Source: Rhodanobacteraceae bacterium (GTDB lineage: Bacteria > Pseudomonadota > Gammaproteobacteria > Xanthomonadales > SZUA-5). From it: a stretch of DNA of 64,000 bases. The stretch is from assembly GCA_016717705.1 (NCBI GenBank), contig JADKFD010000002.1, forward strand, positions 1-64,000, written 5' to 3'. Made by a program: the position numbers and the translations under genes. Positions 26,639 to 35,284 of this stretch are shown here, one piece after another (position 1 is the stretch's first letter; each line of letters begins with the position of its first letter). The notes beneath the pieces are model-generated. The model saw nothing but the letters and a program-made list of their open reading frames with translations, was not told the DNA's origin and did not search any database.

Positions 26639-27997
26639 TCATTCATGTCTGGCGATGCGCCCACTGCTGACCCAGCCGACCAGCGCCAGCAGCGCGGACA
26701 AGCCGAAGACGCTGGCAAAAGCAGACGCCGGGGCATCGCTGTGCAACAGTGAAAACAGCAGGCCACCGCTCGCCAGCGCGGCGCCGGTGCCGAGCGCCGC
26801 GCTCAGTTGCAGGGCCGACGAGTACTTGCCCTGCTCATCGGCCGGTGCCAGCTTGAGCGTCAGCACACCCAACATCGGAGACGACAGGCCGATGCCAAGT
26901 CCGCTGACCGACCAGCCGAGCAGCAGCATCCAGTCGCCAACCAGGCCCAACACAGCCAGCGTGCAAACGGCGATGCCCGCGACCAGCAGCTGGCAACCGC
27001 GCGTCAACCAGGCCTGGCGCGCAGCGTCACCGATGATGCGCGACTGCAAATGGCTGCCCAGGCTCCAGCCCAGCGCGCCGCCGGTGAGCGCGAGGCCCGC
27101 CGCGGTGATCGACCAGGAGCGCTGTTGATTGAGCCACAAGGGAATGAAGGCCTCACACAGGAAGAATGCCGCCGCATTCAGTCCACGCAGACTGATGACC
27201 GTCGGCAACCCGTGTGCCATTCGCAGCGTGCCGGTCGGCAACAGCCGCGTGGCCGCCACTCCGGCGCCAGCCAACGAAGCGAGCACCAGATGCGGCGCCC
27301 ACGCGCCCGCCTGCGCGCCCAGGGCCAGGGTCACGCTGCTGGCCGAAGCCAGCAGCGCCCAGGACAACAGGTGCCGGCGCGGCTGGGTCGCCGTGCTGGC
27401 CCCACGCGCGTGTTTGAGTGGCGGCAGGATGAGGATCGCCGTGGGCAGCAGCAATCCGGCAACCCCCAGGAACAACCAGCGCCAGCCGAGCGTATCGACG
27501 ATCCAGCCGGCGATGCTCGGCCCGACGATCGCCGGCACCACCCACGCCGAAGAGAACAGCGCGAACAGGCGCGGATGCAGCGCAGTCGGTACGACCCGTG
27601 CTGGTGCGACGAACAGGGCGACGCCGAGCGCGCCTACACCCAAGCCCTGGACGATGCGCCCGACCACCAGCATCGCCATCGACCCCGCCAGTCCCGCAAG
27701 CAGCAATCCAAGGGCAAACAGCGCGATGCCGCCGGCCATCGAACGCAGCGGTCCGTGTCGATCGCAGTCCTGCCCCGACCACACCATCGCCACCACCGAA
27801 CCGGCCAGCGTGCCGGAGAAGGCCAGGGCATACAGCGATAGTCCGTCGAGATCCGCCGCCACCGCCGGCATGCCCGCGGCGACGCCGATGGCCTCGAACG
27901 CCATCATCGAGCACAAGGCCACCGAGCCGATCGTCAACGAACGCCATTCGGGCGCAAACAGGCCCGCTTCCCACGTCACGCCTGCAGTTGCTTGCAC
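26639..27997 (-). CDS. MFS efflux transporter
   Basis: A 452-residue major-facilitator transporter of the drug-efflux type, with about 12-14 hydrophobic segments. The loop-2/3 motif SGQDCDRHGPLRSM (a variant of GxLaDrxGrk), and the motif C-like GPSIAGWIVDTLGWRWLFLGVA, typical of antiporters, are visible. The frame is intact. The start codon appears to be GTG (27997). It is divergent from a soxR-type regulator with a SoxR box between them, implying induction by redox-active compounds, as for other SoxR-controlled pumps. Confidence 0.92.
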   Translation of the reverse strand: MQATAGVTWEAGLFAPEWRSLTIGSVALCSMMAFEAIGVAAGMPAVAADLDGLSLYALAFSGTLAGSVVAMVWSGQDCDRHGPLRSMAGGIALFALGLLLAGLAGSMAMLVVGRIVQGLGVGALGVALFVAPARVVPTALHPRLFALFSSAWVVPAIVGPSIAGWIVDTLGWRWLFLGVAGLLLPTAILILPPLKHARGASTATQPRRHLLSWALLASASSVTLALGAQAGAWAPHLVLASLAGAGVAATRLLPTGTLRMAHGLPTVISLRGLNAAAFFLCEAFIPLWLNQQRSWSITAAGLALTGGALGWSLGSHLQSRIIGDAARQAWLTRGCQLLVAGIAVCTLAVLGLVGDWMLLLGWSVSGLGIGLSSPMLGVLTLKLAPADEQGKYSSALQLSAALGTGAALASGGLLFSLLHSDAPASAFASVFGLSALLALVGWVSSGRIARHE

Positions 27998-28030
27998 GTT
28001 GGTCTCCAGCCGATTTGGCTATCATGCAAG

Positions 28031-28046
28031 CTCAAGTCCACTTGAG
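28031..28046. promoter_or_regulatory. SoxR box between MFS gene and soxR
   Basis: CTCAAGTCCACTTGAG is a perfect 7-bp inverted repeat with a 2-bp centre, matching the known SoxR-box pattern (CCTCAAGTT-AACTTGAGG). It lies 8 bp before the soxR start codon, within the 57-bp divergent region, so one site could control both genes. Confidence 0.85.
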
Positions 28047-28054
28047 GTCAAGCG

Positions 28055-28498
28055 ATGCCGGCGGAATTGTTGCTCAGCGTCGGCGAGGTGGCTCGCCGCA
28101 GCGGCGTGGCGGTGTCCGCGCTGCATTTTTACGAGGCGCAGGGACTGCTGTCGGCCGAGCGCAGTCGCGGCAACCAGCGCCGCTATCGCCGCGACGTGCT
28201 GCGACGCGTCGCTTTCATTCGTGCCGCGCAAATGCTCGGCATCAGCCTGGCGGAAATCGCCGAGGTGCTGCAGCAGCTGCCCCAGCAGCGCACGCCCACC
28301 AAGGCCGACTGGACGCGACTGTCCTCGCGCTGGCGCGAGTCGCTCGATCAGCGCATTGCAGACCTCGTGACATTGCGCGATCAGCTGCAAGGATGCATCG
28401 GCTGCGGCTGTCTGTCGCTCAAGGCCTGCCGCTTGTACAACCCGGCCGATGTCCTGGCCGGGCAGGGGCCAGGGCCGCAACGCCTGGGGCAACGGTGA
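28055..28498 (+). CDS. soxR: Redox-sensitive MerR-family regulator SoxR
   Basis: A 147-residue SoxR. The N-terminal winged HTH is LLSVGEVARRSGVAVSALHFYEAQGLLSAERSRGNQRRYRRDVLRRVAFIRAAQMLGISLAEI. The [2Fe-2S] ligand motif CIGCGCLSLKAC (C-x2-C-x-C-x5-C) is at about residues 113-124. Oxidation of this cluster by redox-cycling drugs activates target promoters. Divergent from an MFS pump with a SoxR box between. In non-enteric bacteria SoxR usually controls pumps directly, without SoxS, which fits. Confidence 0.95.
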   Translation: MPAELLLSVGEVARRSGVAVSALHFYEAQGLLSAERSRGNQRRYRRDVLRRVAFIRAAQMLGISLAEIAEVLQQLPQQRTPTKADWTRLSSRWRESLDQRIADLVTLRDQLQGCIGCGCLSLKACRLYNPADVLAGQGPGPQRLGQR

Positions 28499-28614
28499 CA
28501 GCCATTGCGCGTGGATGAATGCCGGCGCAGGGCTCAGACCATTGCGCAATAACGCCCATCAGGCGTGCATGCGATGCTTGGCCATTCCCGGTCGCGCTCG
28601 GCACTGGTTCCGGC

Positions 28615-30462
28615 ATGAGCATCTCCCCCGAACTGTCCGAAGTGGTCGATTTCCTCAAGGCGCACGCGCCTTTCGATCGACTGCGCCCGGCGCTGCTGGA
28701 AGATGCCGCGCGGCAGATCGAGATCATCTATCGACGCAAGGGCGATGTGCTGCTGCGCATCGGTCAGGCCAACCCGGCGCTGGCGGTGATCCGCCGTGGT
28801 GCCGTCGAGGTGCATGACGCGCAAGATCGGCTGGTGATCCAGTTGGCTGAGGGCGAGAGCTACGGCCTGCCCTCGCTGCTGACCGGCAATCCGGTGCGCA
28901 ATCGGGTCACCCTGATCGAAGATGGCCTGATCTATCTGCTTCCGGTAGCCGAGTTCCGCGCCTTGTGCGCGGCCGATGCAGGTTTCGATCAGTTCTACGT
29001 GCGGACGCTGGAAGAACGCTTGCGTGGCGGGGTCGAAAGCAATGCCGGCAACGCCATGCTGGCAACTGCGGTCGGCAAACTGGCGGGCCGGGCACCGGTC
29101 ATGATCGGCCCGCAGGCGAGCATCCGCGAAGCCGCACAGCTGATGTCCGCGCACAATGTTTCGTCGATCCTGGTCGGCGACGGCGAGCGCATGCTGGGCA
29201 TCGTCACCGACCGCGATCTGCGCAATCGGGTGCTCGCGAAGGGCCGCGATCCGGCCGCGCCGGTGCTTGAGATCATGACCGCAGATCCGGCCAGCATGGA
29301 TGTCGGCAGACCGGTGTTCGAGGCCTATCTGACGATGGTCAATCGCGGCATCCATCACTTGCCGCTGACGCGCGATGGGCGCCCGGTCGGGATGATCACG
29401 ACGCGCGATCTGGTCAGTCTGCAGACCCAGCATCCGCTCTATCTGGTGCGTCAGGTGTACAAGCAGGACAGCGTCGCGGCGCTCCAGGACGTGGCCGCGC
29501 GCATGCCGCAGATGTATGCGTTGCTGCTCGGCAGTGGCGCCAGTCCGGACGACGTGGCGCGCATGTTGACGGCGCTCACCGATGCCTTCACGCGGCGCCT
29601 GCTGCAACTGGCACAGGCGCGCCTGGGGCCGCCGCCGATGGCCTACGCGTGGATCTGCTTTGGTTCGCAGGCGCGTAGCGAGCAGGGGCCACACACCGAT
29701 CAGGACAATGGCTTGATCCTGGCCCAGGTTCCCAGCGCGAATGCCGCCAACTACTTCGAGGCCCTGGCGACCGACGTCTGCGACGGGCTGAACGCCTGCG
29801 GATACCCTTGGTGCAGCGGCGACATCATGGCGCGCAATCCCGCCTGGCGCATGTCGCTGGATGCCTGGCAGCACTGTTTCCGCGGTTGGATCGGCACGCC
29901 CACCGCGCAGGCCCTGATGCACGCCAGCGTGTTCTTCGATCAGCGCCTGGTGGCCGGCGATCGTGGCCTGTTCGACTCGCTGCAGGCGTCGATCTTCGAG
30001 CAGGCGGCAGCGCAACCGTTGTTTCTGGCGGTGCTGGCGCGTCAGGCAGTCGCCTATGACGTCCCGCTTGGCCTGTTCCGCCGTTTCGTCGTGGCCCGCG
30101 AAGGCGAACACCGCGATACCCTGGACCTCAAGGCCGCGGGCGCCATGCCGCTGACCGACGTGTTGCGCGTGCACGCGCTTGCCGCGGGGATTCGCGAACC
30201 CGGCTGCCTGCCGCGGATCGACGCATTGCGCCTGGCTGGAAAATTGACGCAGGAATCTGCCGCCGAACTCAGCGCGGCCTTTCGACTGGTCCTGCGCCTG
30301 CGCCTGGAACATCAGGCAAGGCAGATGAGCGCCAGCCAGCCACCCGACAACCGTATCAACCCGGACCGCCTGGAACGCCGCGACCGCGACGCGCTGCGCG
30401 ATGCTTTCGGCGTGATCCGCATCGCGCAAACGGCGCTCGGCAATGAGTATGCGGTGCGATGA
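28615..30462 (+). CDS. cNMP-binding, CBS and DUF294 nucleotidyltransferase protein
   Basis: A 615-residue cytosolic regulator. Residues ~1-140 are a cyclic-nucleotide-binding-like fold (LRIGQANPALAVIRRGAVEV, ESYGLPSLLTGNPVRNRV). Two CBS domains lie at ~155-275 (IREAAQLMSAHNVSSILVGDGERMLGIVTDRDLRN; VFEAYLTMVNRGIHHLPLTRDGRPVGMITTRDLV). A nucleotidyltransferase-like domain follows (FGSQARSEQGPHTDQDNGLIL: the GS-x-DxD active-site pattern), then the DUF294 C-terminal domain (~480-600). This resembles the GlnD-type N-terminal enzyme and adenylyl or uridylyl transfer is likely, but the target is unknown. Its stop overlaps the following exonuclease start (ATGA). Such pairs are often next to acetate genes, but not here. 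Confidence 0.9.
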   Translation: MSISPELSEVVDFLKAHAPFDRLRPALLEDAARQIEIIYRRKGDVLLRIGQANPALAVIRRGAVEVHDAQDRLVIQLAEGESYGLPSLLTGNPVRNRVTLIEDGLIYLLPVAEFRALCAADAGFDQFYVRTLEERLRGGVESNAGNAMLATAVGKLAGRAPVMIGPQASIREAAQLMSAHNVSSILVGDGERMLGIVTDRDLRNRVLAKGRDPAAPVLEIMTADPASMDVGRPVFEAYLTMVNRGIHHLPLTRDGRPVGMITTRDLVSLQTQHPLYLVRQVYKQDSVAALQDVAARMPQMYALLLGSGASPDDVARMLTALTDAFTRRLLQLAQARLGPPPMAYAWICFGSQARSEQGPHTDQDNGLILAQVPSANAANYFEALATDVCDGLNACGYPWCSGDIMARNPAWRMSLDAWQHCFRGWIGTPTAQALMHASVFFDQRLVAGDRGLFDSLQASIFEQAAAQPLFLAVLARQAVAYDVPLGLFRRFVVAREGEHRDTLDLKAAGAMPLTDVLRVHALAAGIREPGCLPRIDALRLAGKLTQESAAELSAAFRLVLRLRLEHQARQMSASQPPDNRINPDRLERRDRDALRDAFGVIRIAQTALGNEYAVR

Positions 30463-31130
30463 TCTGGTGGCAACGTTGGCGCTACGGCAAGCACGCGGCG
30501 GCGACGCCGCTGGCACCCTTGTATGCCCAGCCCTTGCCGGCCATGTCACAGCGCTTTGCCGACAGCGAATGTCTGGCGCTGGATTTCGAAACCACCGGCC
30601 TCGATCCGGCGCGCGATCGCATCCTCAGCATCGGCTGGGTGCTGTTGCAGGGAGACCGCATATGCCTGCGCGAATCCGGGCATTTGCTGGTCAATTCCGG
30701 TAGCGACAGCGTCGGCCACAGCGCCACTGTGCATGGTCTGGTCGATGCCGATGTGGCGGCCGGCGTGAGCATTGCCGAAGCCCTGGCCACTTTGCTGCCG
30801 TTGCTGGTCGGTCGCGTGCTGGTCGCCCACTGCGCGGTGATCGAGGTCGAGTTCCTGAGCCGTGCCTGTCGCGCGCTCTACGGGATGCCACCGCTGCTGC
30901 GGGTGGTCGACACGCTGGCGATCGAGGCGCAGTTGCGCAGCCACGAGCACGACCCCGAAGGCGCGCTGCGCCTGCATGCCTGCCGCGAGCGCTACCAACT
31001 GCCGCGTTATCGCGGCCACAACGCAGCCGTCGACGCGCTGGCCTGTGGCGAACTGCTGCTGGCGCAGGCGACGCGGATCAATCGGATGGACAAGCTGACG
31101 ATCGGGGAGTTGTGCCGGCGTAGTCGGTAG
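30459..31130 (+). CDS. DnaQ-like 3'-5' exonuclease
   Basis: A 223-residue DEDDh-type exonuclease, related to the epsilon subunit of DNA polymerase III. Exo I LALDFETTGLDPARDRILSIGWV; Exo II LVAHCAVIEVEFLSRACR, where the usual D is E; Exo III YRGHNAAVDALACGELL. The substitution of D by E in Exo II could lower activity. ATG 30459 overlaps the upstream stop codon. The coupling to a nucleotidyltransferase-like protein suggests an RNA or nucleotide-related control function, not replication. Confidence 0.9.
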   Translation: MIWWQRWRYGKHAAATPLAPLYAQPLPAMSQRFADSECLALDFETTGLDPARDRILSIGWVLLQGDRICLRESGHLLVNSGSDSVGHSATVHGLVDADVAAGVSIAEALATLLPLLVGRVLVAHCAVIEVEFLSRACRALYGMPPLLRVVDTLAIEAQLRSHEHDPEGALRLHACRERYQLPRYRGHNAAVDALACGELLLAQATRINRMDKLTIGELCRRSR

Positions 31131-31132
31131 CG

Positions 31133-31161
31133 TTGACTGGATCTCAATTGAGATACACAAT
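31133..31161 (+). promoter_or_regulatory. Promoter and operator of the relB/yafQ operon
   Basis: TTGACT (31133-31138) and CACAAT (31156-31161) are spaced by 17 bp. The spacer is occupied by the perfect 14-bp palindrome ATCTCAATTGAGAT (31141-31154). A palindrome inside the promoter spacer, ahead of an antitoxin gene, is the usual site of RelB autoregulation. AGGAG lies just before the start at 31185. Confidence 0.65.
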
Positions 31162-31184
31162 GACGCCAGAACGAGGAGAGTCGA

Positions 31185-31466
31185 ATGGCCGCGAACACGT
31201 CCATGTTGCATGTGCGAGTCGATGACGACACCAAGGCACAGGCCACGGAAGCGCTGGCTGCACTCGGGTTATCGGTGTCGGATGCGGTGCGTCTGTTCCT
31301 GCGCCGGGTCGTGGCCGATCAGGCATTTCCCCTGGAACTCAAGGTCCCGAACGCGAAGACACGCGCGGCGATGGCGGAAGCCGAGAAGATCGTGCGGTCG
31401 CGCAAGGCGCGTTTTGCCACGTTTGACGCGATGGTCGCCGATCTTGAAAAAGTCGGCAGCCAGTAA
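31185..31466 (+). CDS. relB: RelB/DinJ-family antitoxin
   Basis: A 93-residue antitoxin. The N-terminal ribbon-helix-helix motif reads MLHVRVDDDTKAQATEALAALGLSVSDAVRLFLRRVVADQAFP (DinJ/RelB consensus); the rest is a charged helix that covers the toxin (NAKTRAAMAEAEKIVRS). It shares 23 bp with the toxin gene (31444-31466), so the two are coupled. Confidence 0.92.
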   Translation: MAANTSMLHVRVDDDTKAQATEALAALGLSVSDAVRLFLRRVVADQAFPLELKVPNAKTRAAMAEAEKIVRSRKARFATFDAMVADLEKVGSQ

Positions 31467-31770
31467 GCGGGCGTCGCTTCCACGCGCTGCGGACTACACC
31501 AAGGCATTTCGCAAGGATTGGGAGCGGCTGTCGCATTCCGGTCGCTACGATTTGGGTCGGCTCAAGGAGGCGATGTTGCTGTTGATCGCCAATGACGGTC
31601 CGCTCGGACCCGAGTGGCTCGATCACCCGCTCAAGGGCGACTGGGACGGTCACCGCGAGTGCCACGTCGGTGGAGATTTTCTGCTGGCCTACAGGGTCGA
31701 CGACCGGGGCCCATCAGGGCTCGTCGTGTTCGTGCGCGCGGGAACGCATGTGGATCTGTTCAACGACTGA
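31444..31770 (+). CDS. yafQ: YafQ-family mRNA interferase toxin
   Basis: A 108-residue RelE/YafQ-type toxin. Family blocks: DYTKAFRKDWERLSHSGRYDLGRLKEAM, LDHPLKGDWDGHRECHVGGDFLLAYRV, and VFVRAGTHVDLF, with the His/Asp/Phe near the C-terminus expected at the ribonuclease site. YafQ cleaves mRNA on the ribosome. The only in-frame start before the conserved part is TTG at 31444, overlapping the antitoxin. No ATG exists upstream in this frame within reach, so TTG is accepted. Confidence 0.88.
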   Translation: MKKSAASKRASLPRAADYTKAFRKDWERLSHSGRYDLGRLKEAMLLLIANDGPLGPEWLDHPLKGDWDGHRECHVGGDFLLAYRVDDRGPSGLVVFVRAGTHVDLFND

Positions 31771-31788
31771 TGGCTCCGGCCCGTTCGC

Positions 31789-32625
31789 TCACCCGCGCAA
31801 CTTCTCCAGATCGGCTATCCGCGTTCGGCTGCGTTCACCCATCTGGCGGGTGACTGCAGCCAGCAGTGCCTCGCCGACTGCCATCAGCGCGGCGTTGGAG
31901 TCCCACACCGAGGGCACCGCCACGCGCACCGGCAGCACGTGACGAGCGACCTTGGACACCGGCGACAGCCACTGGTCGGTGATCAGCACCACGCGGGTGC
32001 CGCGTGCGGCGGCGCGCTCGGCCAGTCGCAGCAGACTCGGTTGATAGCGGCGGATGTCGAACAGCACCAGAACGTCCCGCGCACCCATGTCGAGCAACTG
32101 ATCGAGCCAGTTGGCCTCCTGGTCCTGCAGGTGATTGACGCCCGGGCGCAGGATGCGCAACTGCACCGACAGGTAGCGCGCAAGGGCATCGGTGAAGCGC
32201 CCACCGACCAGGTGCACGCGCAGGCGCGGGTCCGCCAGCAGGCGCGTGACCTGCTCGATCTCGGCGCCCGCCAGGTGGTCAAAAGTCTCTCGCACATTGG
32301 CGATCACCGCCTCGGCGAAGGCTCGCCACGAATCGGCCGGTGCTCGCGCTTCGGCTTCCACCGGCGCCTTGTTCAATGGCGAGCTCAGCTGGGCGGCCAG
32401 TTCGTCGCGCAGTTGCGACTGGAACTCGGCATACGAGCCATAACCGAGGCGCGCGGCCAATCGCAGCACCGTTGGCGCGCTGACACCCACGACCCGCGCC
32501 AGTTCGCTGGCGCTGGACAATCCGGCCATCGGATAGTCGCTGAGCAAATGCATGGCCACGCGACGTTCGGTGGCCGGGAAGCTGCCGAGACTGCTGCGTA
32601 ACTGGTCGACGACCGTGTCGCTCAT
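31789..32625 (-). CDS. RpiR/MurR-family transcriptional regulator
   Basis: A 278-residue regulator with an RpiR-type N-terminal HTH (LRSSLGSFPATERRVAMHLLSDYPMAGLSSASELARVVGVSAPTVLRLAARLGYGSYAEFQ, residues ~8-70) and a C-terminal SIS sugar-phosphate-isomerase-like domain (VHLVGGRFTDALARYLSVQL...DMGARDVLVLFDIRRYQPSLLRLAE...GTRVVLITDQWLSPVSKVA). It is divergent from the amidohydrolase gene by 161 bp and presumably controls the following cluster. RpiR proteins often bind phosphosugars, but the SIS ligand here could be an amine-pathway intermediate (inference). Confidence 0.92.
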   Translation of the reverse strand: MSDTVVDQLRSSLGSFPATERRVAMHLLSDYPMAGLSSASELARVVGVSAPTVLRLAARLGYGSYAEFQSQLRDELAAQLSSPLNKAPVEAEARAPADSWRAFAEAVIANVRETFDHLAGAEIEQVTRLLADPRLRVHLVGGRFTDALARYLSVQLRILRPGVNHLQDQEANWLDQLLDMGARDVLVLFDIRRYQPSLLRLAERAAARGTRVVLITDQWLSPVSKVARHVLPVRVAVPSVWDSNAALMAVGEALLAAVTRQMGERSRTRIADLEKLRG

Positions 32626-32747
32626 GCGCGCTCCTGGGGCAGGTCGGCAGGCGTGTGCGACTGGTTATACGGTGCATCGTCATTGCCTGTTGACAGCGCA
32701 CCCACTTCTGTACAAATCATAACGCATCTGTAATTTTCATTGGTATC

Positions 32748-32763
32748 TGTAACGCTCATTACA
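32748..32763. promoter_or_regulatory. Candidate RpiR operator TGTAA-N6-TTACA
   Basis: TGTAACGCTCATTACA is a perfect 5+6+5 inverted repeat in the divergent region, 24 bp before the amidohydrolase ATG. An imperfect second copy, TGTAATTTTCATTGG, lies at 32729-32743, about two helical turns away. Both occur in an AT-rich tract (32700-32763). RpiR regulators bind such pairs; assignment is inference. Confidence 0.55.
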
Positions 32764-32786
32764 TCGTCGAGGACAGCATACTCACC

Positions 32787-33629
32787 ATGGCTGGTCGTCC
32801 AAGCACCGCGGAGCGAGACACCTTGCGCGCCATCGAACCGGCGTTCACGGTGTACCGTGCCAGCGGCGGCGGCCCGCTGCTGCTGGTCTGCGAGCACGCC
32901 AGCTTCCATGTTCCGGCCCGCTACCGGCATCTTGGACTCAGCCCGGAGGCATTGCAGCGCCATATCGGTTGGGACCTGGGCGCCTGTGCCTTGGCCAGAG
33001 CACTGGCTGACACGCTCGATTCGCCGCTGGTGCACGCCACGCAATCACGTTTGCTGCTGGACCTCAATCGCGATCCGACGGCGGCCGATTCGATTCCCTG
33101 CGAAAGCGATGGCACGTCGATTCCGGGCAATTTGCAGCTCTCGGACGATGAGCGCGCAGCGCGCAGACGCTGGCTTTACGAGCCTTTCCACGCGGCTATC
33201 GAGCACCAGTTGCGCGCGCGCATGGCGCAGGGCCGGCTGACGGCCGTGGTGTCGATTCACTCGTTTACCCCGGTGCTGGCAGGGTTCAGCCGACCCTGGC
33301 AGGTTGGCGTGCTGTCCGATCGCGACCGCCGACTGGCCGACGCGCTGATCGCGGAGCTTGGTGCCTCCGGGGAGTGGTGCGTGGGTGACAACCAACCGTA
33401 TGCGCCAGCGGATGGCGTCTATCACTCGATCAAGCGCCATGGCCAGGATCACGGGTTGCTGTGCGCGATGCTTGAAGTACGCAACGATCTACTCGCGGAT
33501 GACGCCGCCGTGCAGCGCTGGTGCGACACGCTGGCGCGCGCGCTGACCCAGGCCATTTCGCGCTGTGATGCAGTTCAGGCCGGAAGCGGAGCTTCCGGCG
33601 TCGGCGCCAAGTCGGGGGGCAGGCGCTGA
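32787..33629 (+). CDS. N-formylglutamate amidohydrolase-family protein
   Basis: A 280-residue FGase-family metalloamidohydrolase. Motifs: LLLVCEHASFHVPARY (metal-binding E/H), HIGWDLGA, LLDLNRDPTAADSIPCESDG, SIHSFTPVLAG, and LEVRNDLL near the end. N-formylglutamate deformylases belong to histidine catabolism, but this gene lies with an amine permease, a glutamine-synthetase-like ligase and two dehydrogenases, with no hut genes. So a role hydrolysing an N- or gamma-glutamyl amide intermediate is proposed (inference). First gene of the plus-strand cluster, downstream of the TGTAA operator. The C-terminal tail (AGSGASGVGAKSGGRR) is low-complexity. Confidence 0.9.
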   Translation: MAGRPSTAERDTLRAIEPAFTVYRASGGGPLLLVCEHASFHVPARYRHLGLSPEALQRHIGWDLGACALARALADTLDSPLVHATQSRLLLDLNRDPTAADSIPCESDGTSIPGNLQLSDDERAARRRWLYEPFHAAIEHQLRARMAQGRLTAVVSIHSFTPVLAGFSRPWQVGVLSDRDRRLADALIAELGASGEWCVGDNQPYAPADGVYHSIKRHGQDHGLLCAMLEVRNDLLADDAAVQRWCDTLARALTQAISRCDAVQAGSGASGVGAKSGGRR

Positions 33630-33728
33630 CACACACCGGCGGGGAGGAAGAGCCGGTTTACGGCGCAGCAGTGCAGGGCAGCACGAGCGCCACTCATCGG
33701 GGACAGACTAGGCAGCAGGGGAAGCAGC

Positions 33729-35228
33729 ATGGCAGAGCAATCCGGCGTCACCTACACCAAGGTGGACAAGAGCTATTTCGAGAAGCGCGGCCTGCGGCGC
33801 TATGCCGGCGTGTGGTCGCTGTGGGCACTGGGCGTCGGCGCAGTGATCTCCGGGCATTTTTCCGGCTGGAACCTGGGGCTGGCGAACGGCTGGGGCAGCA
33901 TGTTGCTGGCCACCGGAATCATTGCGGTGATGTATCTGGGTCTGACCTTCTCCCTGGCGGAGATGTCGCCGGCGCTGCCGCACACCGGCGGTGCCTATTC
34001 CTTTGCGCGCACCGCGATGGGTCCGTGGGGCGGCTTCCTGACCGGTTTGTCGGAGAACGTCGAATACGTGCTGACCCCTGCGGTGATCGTGTTCTTCATC
34101 GGCTCCTACATGGGCGGCATCTTCGAGACCGCGCCGCAGTACCAGCCGCTGTGGTGGATCGGCTTCTACGTGGTCTTCGTGATCTTGAACGTGGTCGGCG
34201 TCGAGCTGTCGTTCAAGGTCACCGTGGCGATCACGCTGCTGGCACTGGCCTGCCTGGTGGTGTTCTGGGTCTCGGCCTTGCCGCACATCGACTTCAACCT
34301 GTGGGCGATGAACGTCCCGGCCGGCGGCGTCGCCGAAGGCAACCAGGCACTGGCCGAAGGTGGCGGACCGTTCCTGCCCAAGGGCTTCATGGGGGTGCTC
34401 GCGGCGATGCCCTTCGCCGTCTGGTTGTTCCTCGCCATCGAGCAGCTGCCGCTGGCGGCCGAGGAATCGGTCGATCCCAAGCGTGACATGCCGCGCGGCA
34501 TCATCGCCGGCATCTTCACCTTGATCGTGTCGGCCTTCCTGATCCTGTGGCTGAATTCCTCGGTCGTCGGCATCGGTGCCTACAAGCTGGCCACGTCTGG
34601 TGAGCCGCTGCTGGACGGCTTCAAGGCGATCTACGGCGATGGCATCGCCAAGACGCTGGCGCTGGTCGCGGTGCTCGGCCTGGTGGCGAGCTTCCACACC
34701 ATCATTTTCGCCAAGGGACGGCAGATCTATTCGCTGAGCCGCGCTGGCTACTTCCCGTCGGGGCTGTCGATCACCCACGGCAGCCGCAAGACGCCGCATG
34801 TGGCGATGGTGCTGGGCTCGGTGGTCGCACTCGCCGTGATGTTCGTGCTGTGGTTCTCGCTGGGCTCCGACAAGGGCGCCGCGGTGATCGGCGGCACGCT
34901 GTTGAACATGGCGGTATTCGGCGCGATGTTCTCCTACATCATGCAGGGCCTGTCCTTCATCCTGCTGCGCAGCAAGCTCCCCAACATGGAGCGACCCTAT
35001 CGCAGCCCGATGGGCGTGGCCGGCGCCGTGCTGACGGTCGTCATCGCCCTGGTCACGCTGTACTTCCAGCTGACCGATCCGGTCTATCGCACCGGCGTGG
35101 TCTGGGTGGCCGGCTGGTTCGCGCTGGGCATCCTCTATTTCGCGCTGGTCGGCCGGCACCGCCTGATCCTGTCGCCGGAAGAAGAGTTCGCGATGACGGC
35201 TTCCGAAAAGACGGCCAGGGCACACTGA
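33729..35228 (+). CDS. APC-family permease, ethanolamine permease-like
   Basis: A 499-residue transporter with about 12 membrane segments. It resembles ethanolamine permeases (Eat) of the amino acid-polyamine-organocation superfamily: LRRYAGVWSLWALGVGAVISGHFSGWNLGL, MSPALPHTGGAYSFARTAMGPWGGFLTGLSENVEYV, PFAVWLFLAIEQLPLAAEESVDPKRDMPRG. The cytoplasmic C-terminus is AMTASEKTARAH. In the cluster it probably imports the amine that the following ligase glutamylates. The exact substrate (ethanolamine, another amino alcohol or an alkylamine) is not decided by sequence. ATG 33729. Confidence 0.92.
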   Translation: MAEQSGVTYTKVDKSYFEKRGLRRYAGVWSLWALGVGAVISGHFSGWNLGLANGWGSMLLATGIIAVMYLGLTFSLAEMSPALPHTGGAYSFARTAMGPWGGFLTGLSENVEYVLTPAVIVFFIGSYMGGIFETAPQYQPLWWIGFYVVFVILNVVGVELSFKVTVAITLLALACLVVFWVSALPHIDFNLWAMNVPAGGVAEGNQALAEGGGPFLPKGFMGVLAAMPFAVWLFLAIEQLPLAAEESVDPKRDMPRGIIAGIFTLIVSAFLILWLNSSVVGIGAYKLATSGEPLLDGFKAIYGDGIAKTLALVAVLGLVASFHTIIFAKGRQIYSLSRAGYFPSGLSITHGSRKTPHVAMVLGSVVALAVMFVLWFSLGSDKGAAVIGGTLLNMAVFGAMFSYIMQGLSFILLRSKLPNMERPYRSPMGVAGAVLTVVIALVTLYFQLTDPVYRTGVVWVAGWFALGILYFALVGRHRLILSPEEEFAMTASEKTARAH

Positions 35229-35284
35229 GCCTCTCCCCGGCGCCAGGGATGGCGCCGGTTCCTTTTCGAACGAGAGATTCCCCC

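Noticed and set aside
31210..31443. Upstream extension of the YafQ frame
   Set aside because: Overlaps the relB coding region in another frame and lacks similarity; the toxin is taken to start at TTG 31444.
32787..33629. Histidine-utilisation (hut) assignment of the N-formylglutamate amidohydrolase homologue
   Set aside because: No hutU, hutH or hutI neighbours; the gene belongs to an amine-type cluster.
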